Below, piece by piece: positions 13,580 through 13,910 of a stretch of 13,910 nucleotides of DNA (positions within the stretch are counted from its first letter, which is position 1; every line of letters begins with the position of its first letter). Both the position numbers and the translations under genes were made by a program. This DNA is from JAEUNJ01 sp052035955. Its GTDB lineage: Bacteria > Pseudomonadota > Gammaproteobacteria > Burkholderiales > Rhodocyclaceae. The notes below the pieces were generated by a model. That model was not told where the DNA came from and ran no database searches. It saw only the letters and a list, made by a program, of their open reading frames with translations. Location: NCBI GenBank assembly GCA_052035955.1, contig JBPOHD010000124.1, positions 1 through 13,910 on the forward strand, given 5' to 3'.

Positions 13580-13910
13580 CCCGATGCCATCGGGGCGGCC
13601 AGGAAAGGCATCGCGGCGTAAACGCCGCTCCTACAAATACCGAACGGCGCGGCCCTGTAGGAGCGCCGCATGCGGCGCGATGGGGCCGTTGGAACGTCGG
13701 CACGCGAAACCCGGACGACACGGCCCTTTAGCGCCGCTTGCGGCGCGATGGGGGTGGTTCGGCGCCCGCCGCCCGCCGTCCGGAAAGGCAAACCACCAAG
13801 ACACCAAGGGCACCAAGGGGCACCAAGGAACGACAAAGGCATTCCCTGGACAGCATGCCCCCCCGGGGAGCGGGAAACGCCCGCAAAGCCCTCTCGCTCG
13901 CCGTCCTTTG
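13580..13910. repeat. Composite repeat, copy B (truncated by window end)
   Basis: This is a second tandem copy offset by 376-382 bases from copy A. It has a first-type REP at 13607-13634, a second-type REP at 13657-13682, a degenerate second-type REP near 13724-13747 that has lost the GTAGGA foot (cctttagcgccgc), and the left part of the CCAAG element from about 13792. It runs off the window at 13910. No gene is supported. Confidence 0.88.

Noticed and set aside
13204..13910. Cysteine/tryptophan-rich reverse-strand frames at the right end (for example PWCPWCLGGLP)
   Set aside because: These translate the CCAAG repeat heptads and REPs, appear in both repeat copies in shifted forms, and have no gene-like start context.

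Overview
The window is about 13.9 kb of very GC-rich bacterial chromosome with strong C/G third-position codon bias. The gene content (MscL, a gentisate-pathway-type flavin monooxygenase with a MarR regulator, PAS/CHASE histidine kinase, HD-GYP protein) and abundant GTAGGAG-type REP palindromes suggest a betaproteobacterium, perhaps of the Rhodocyclales. That placement is an inference from gene style, not from a marker gene.

Layout. 1-70: 5' end of a leftward gene with an N-terminal membrane anchor. 169-615: a small secreted cysteine-containing protein, leftward, with a clear terminator and a near-consensus promoter. 800-1471: a divergent XRE/S24-type repressor whose protease dyad is missing. 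1683-2252: a secreted PKD-like six-cysteine protein. 2309-2740: mscL, followed by a strong terminator. 2847-2943: a large isolated inverted repeat. 2953-4115: a leftward pair, metallo-beta-lactamase-fold hydrolase and MarR regulator, divergent from a FAD aromatic hydroxylase (4361-5563). The two transcription units face each other across a perfect 15-bp-arm palindrome that holds two overlapping promoters. 5611-6190: a tandem array of about seven 88-92-bp units, each built from two inverted REP hairpins. 6303-6728: an NTF2/SnoaL-like protein.

6835-13182 is a tightly packed six-gene signalling operon with gaps of at most 17 bp or small overlaps. In order it encodes a MerR/excisionase-type HTH fused to a receiver domain, a degenerate histidine kinase lacking its phospho-accepting His, two paralogous stand-alone receivers, a 981-residue hybrid-input histidine kinase (TM-CHASE-TM-PAS-LOV-PAS-HisKA-HATPase) with a complete LOV photoactive-cysteine motif, and an HD-GYP c-di-GMP phosphodiesterase. 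This is the most interesting part of the window: it looks like a blue-light and ligand-responsive phosphorelay ending in transcription and c-di-GMP turnover. The wiring is inferred only from gene order.

13204-13910: two tandem copies of a roughly 380-bp composite repeat, made of the same two REP types plus an inverted-repeat CCAAG element; the second copy runs off the window.
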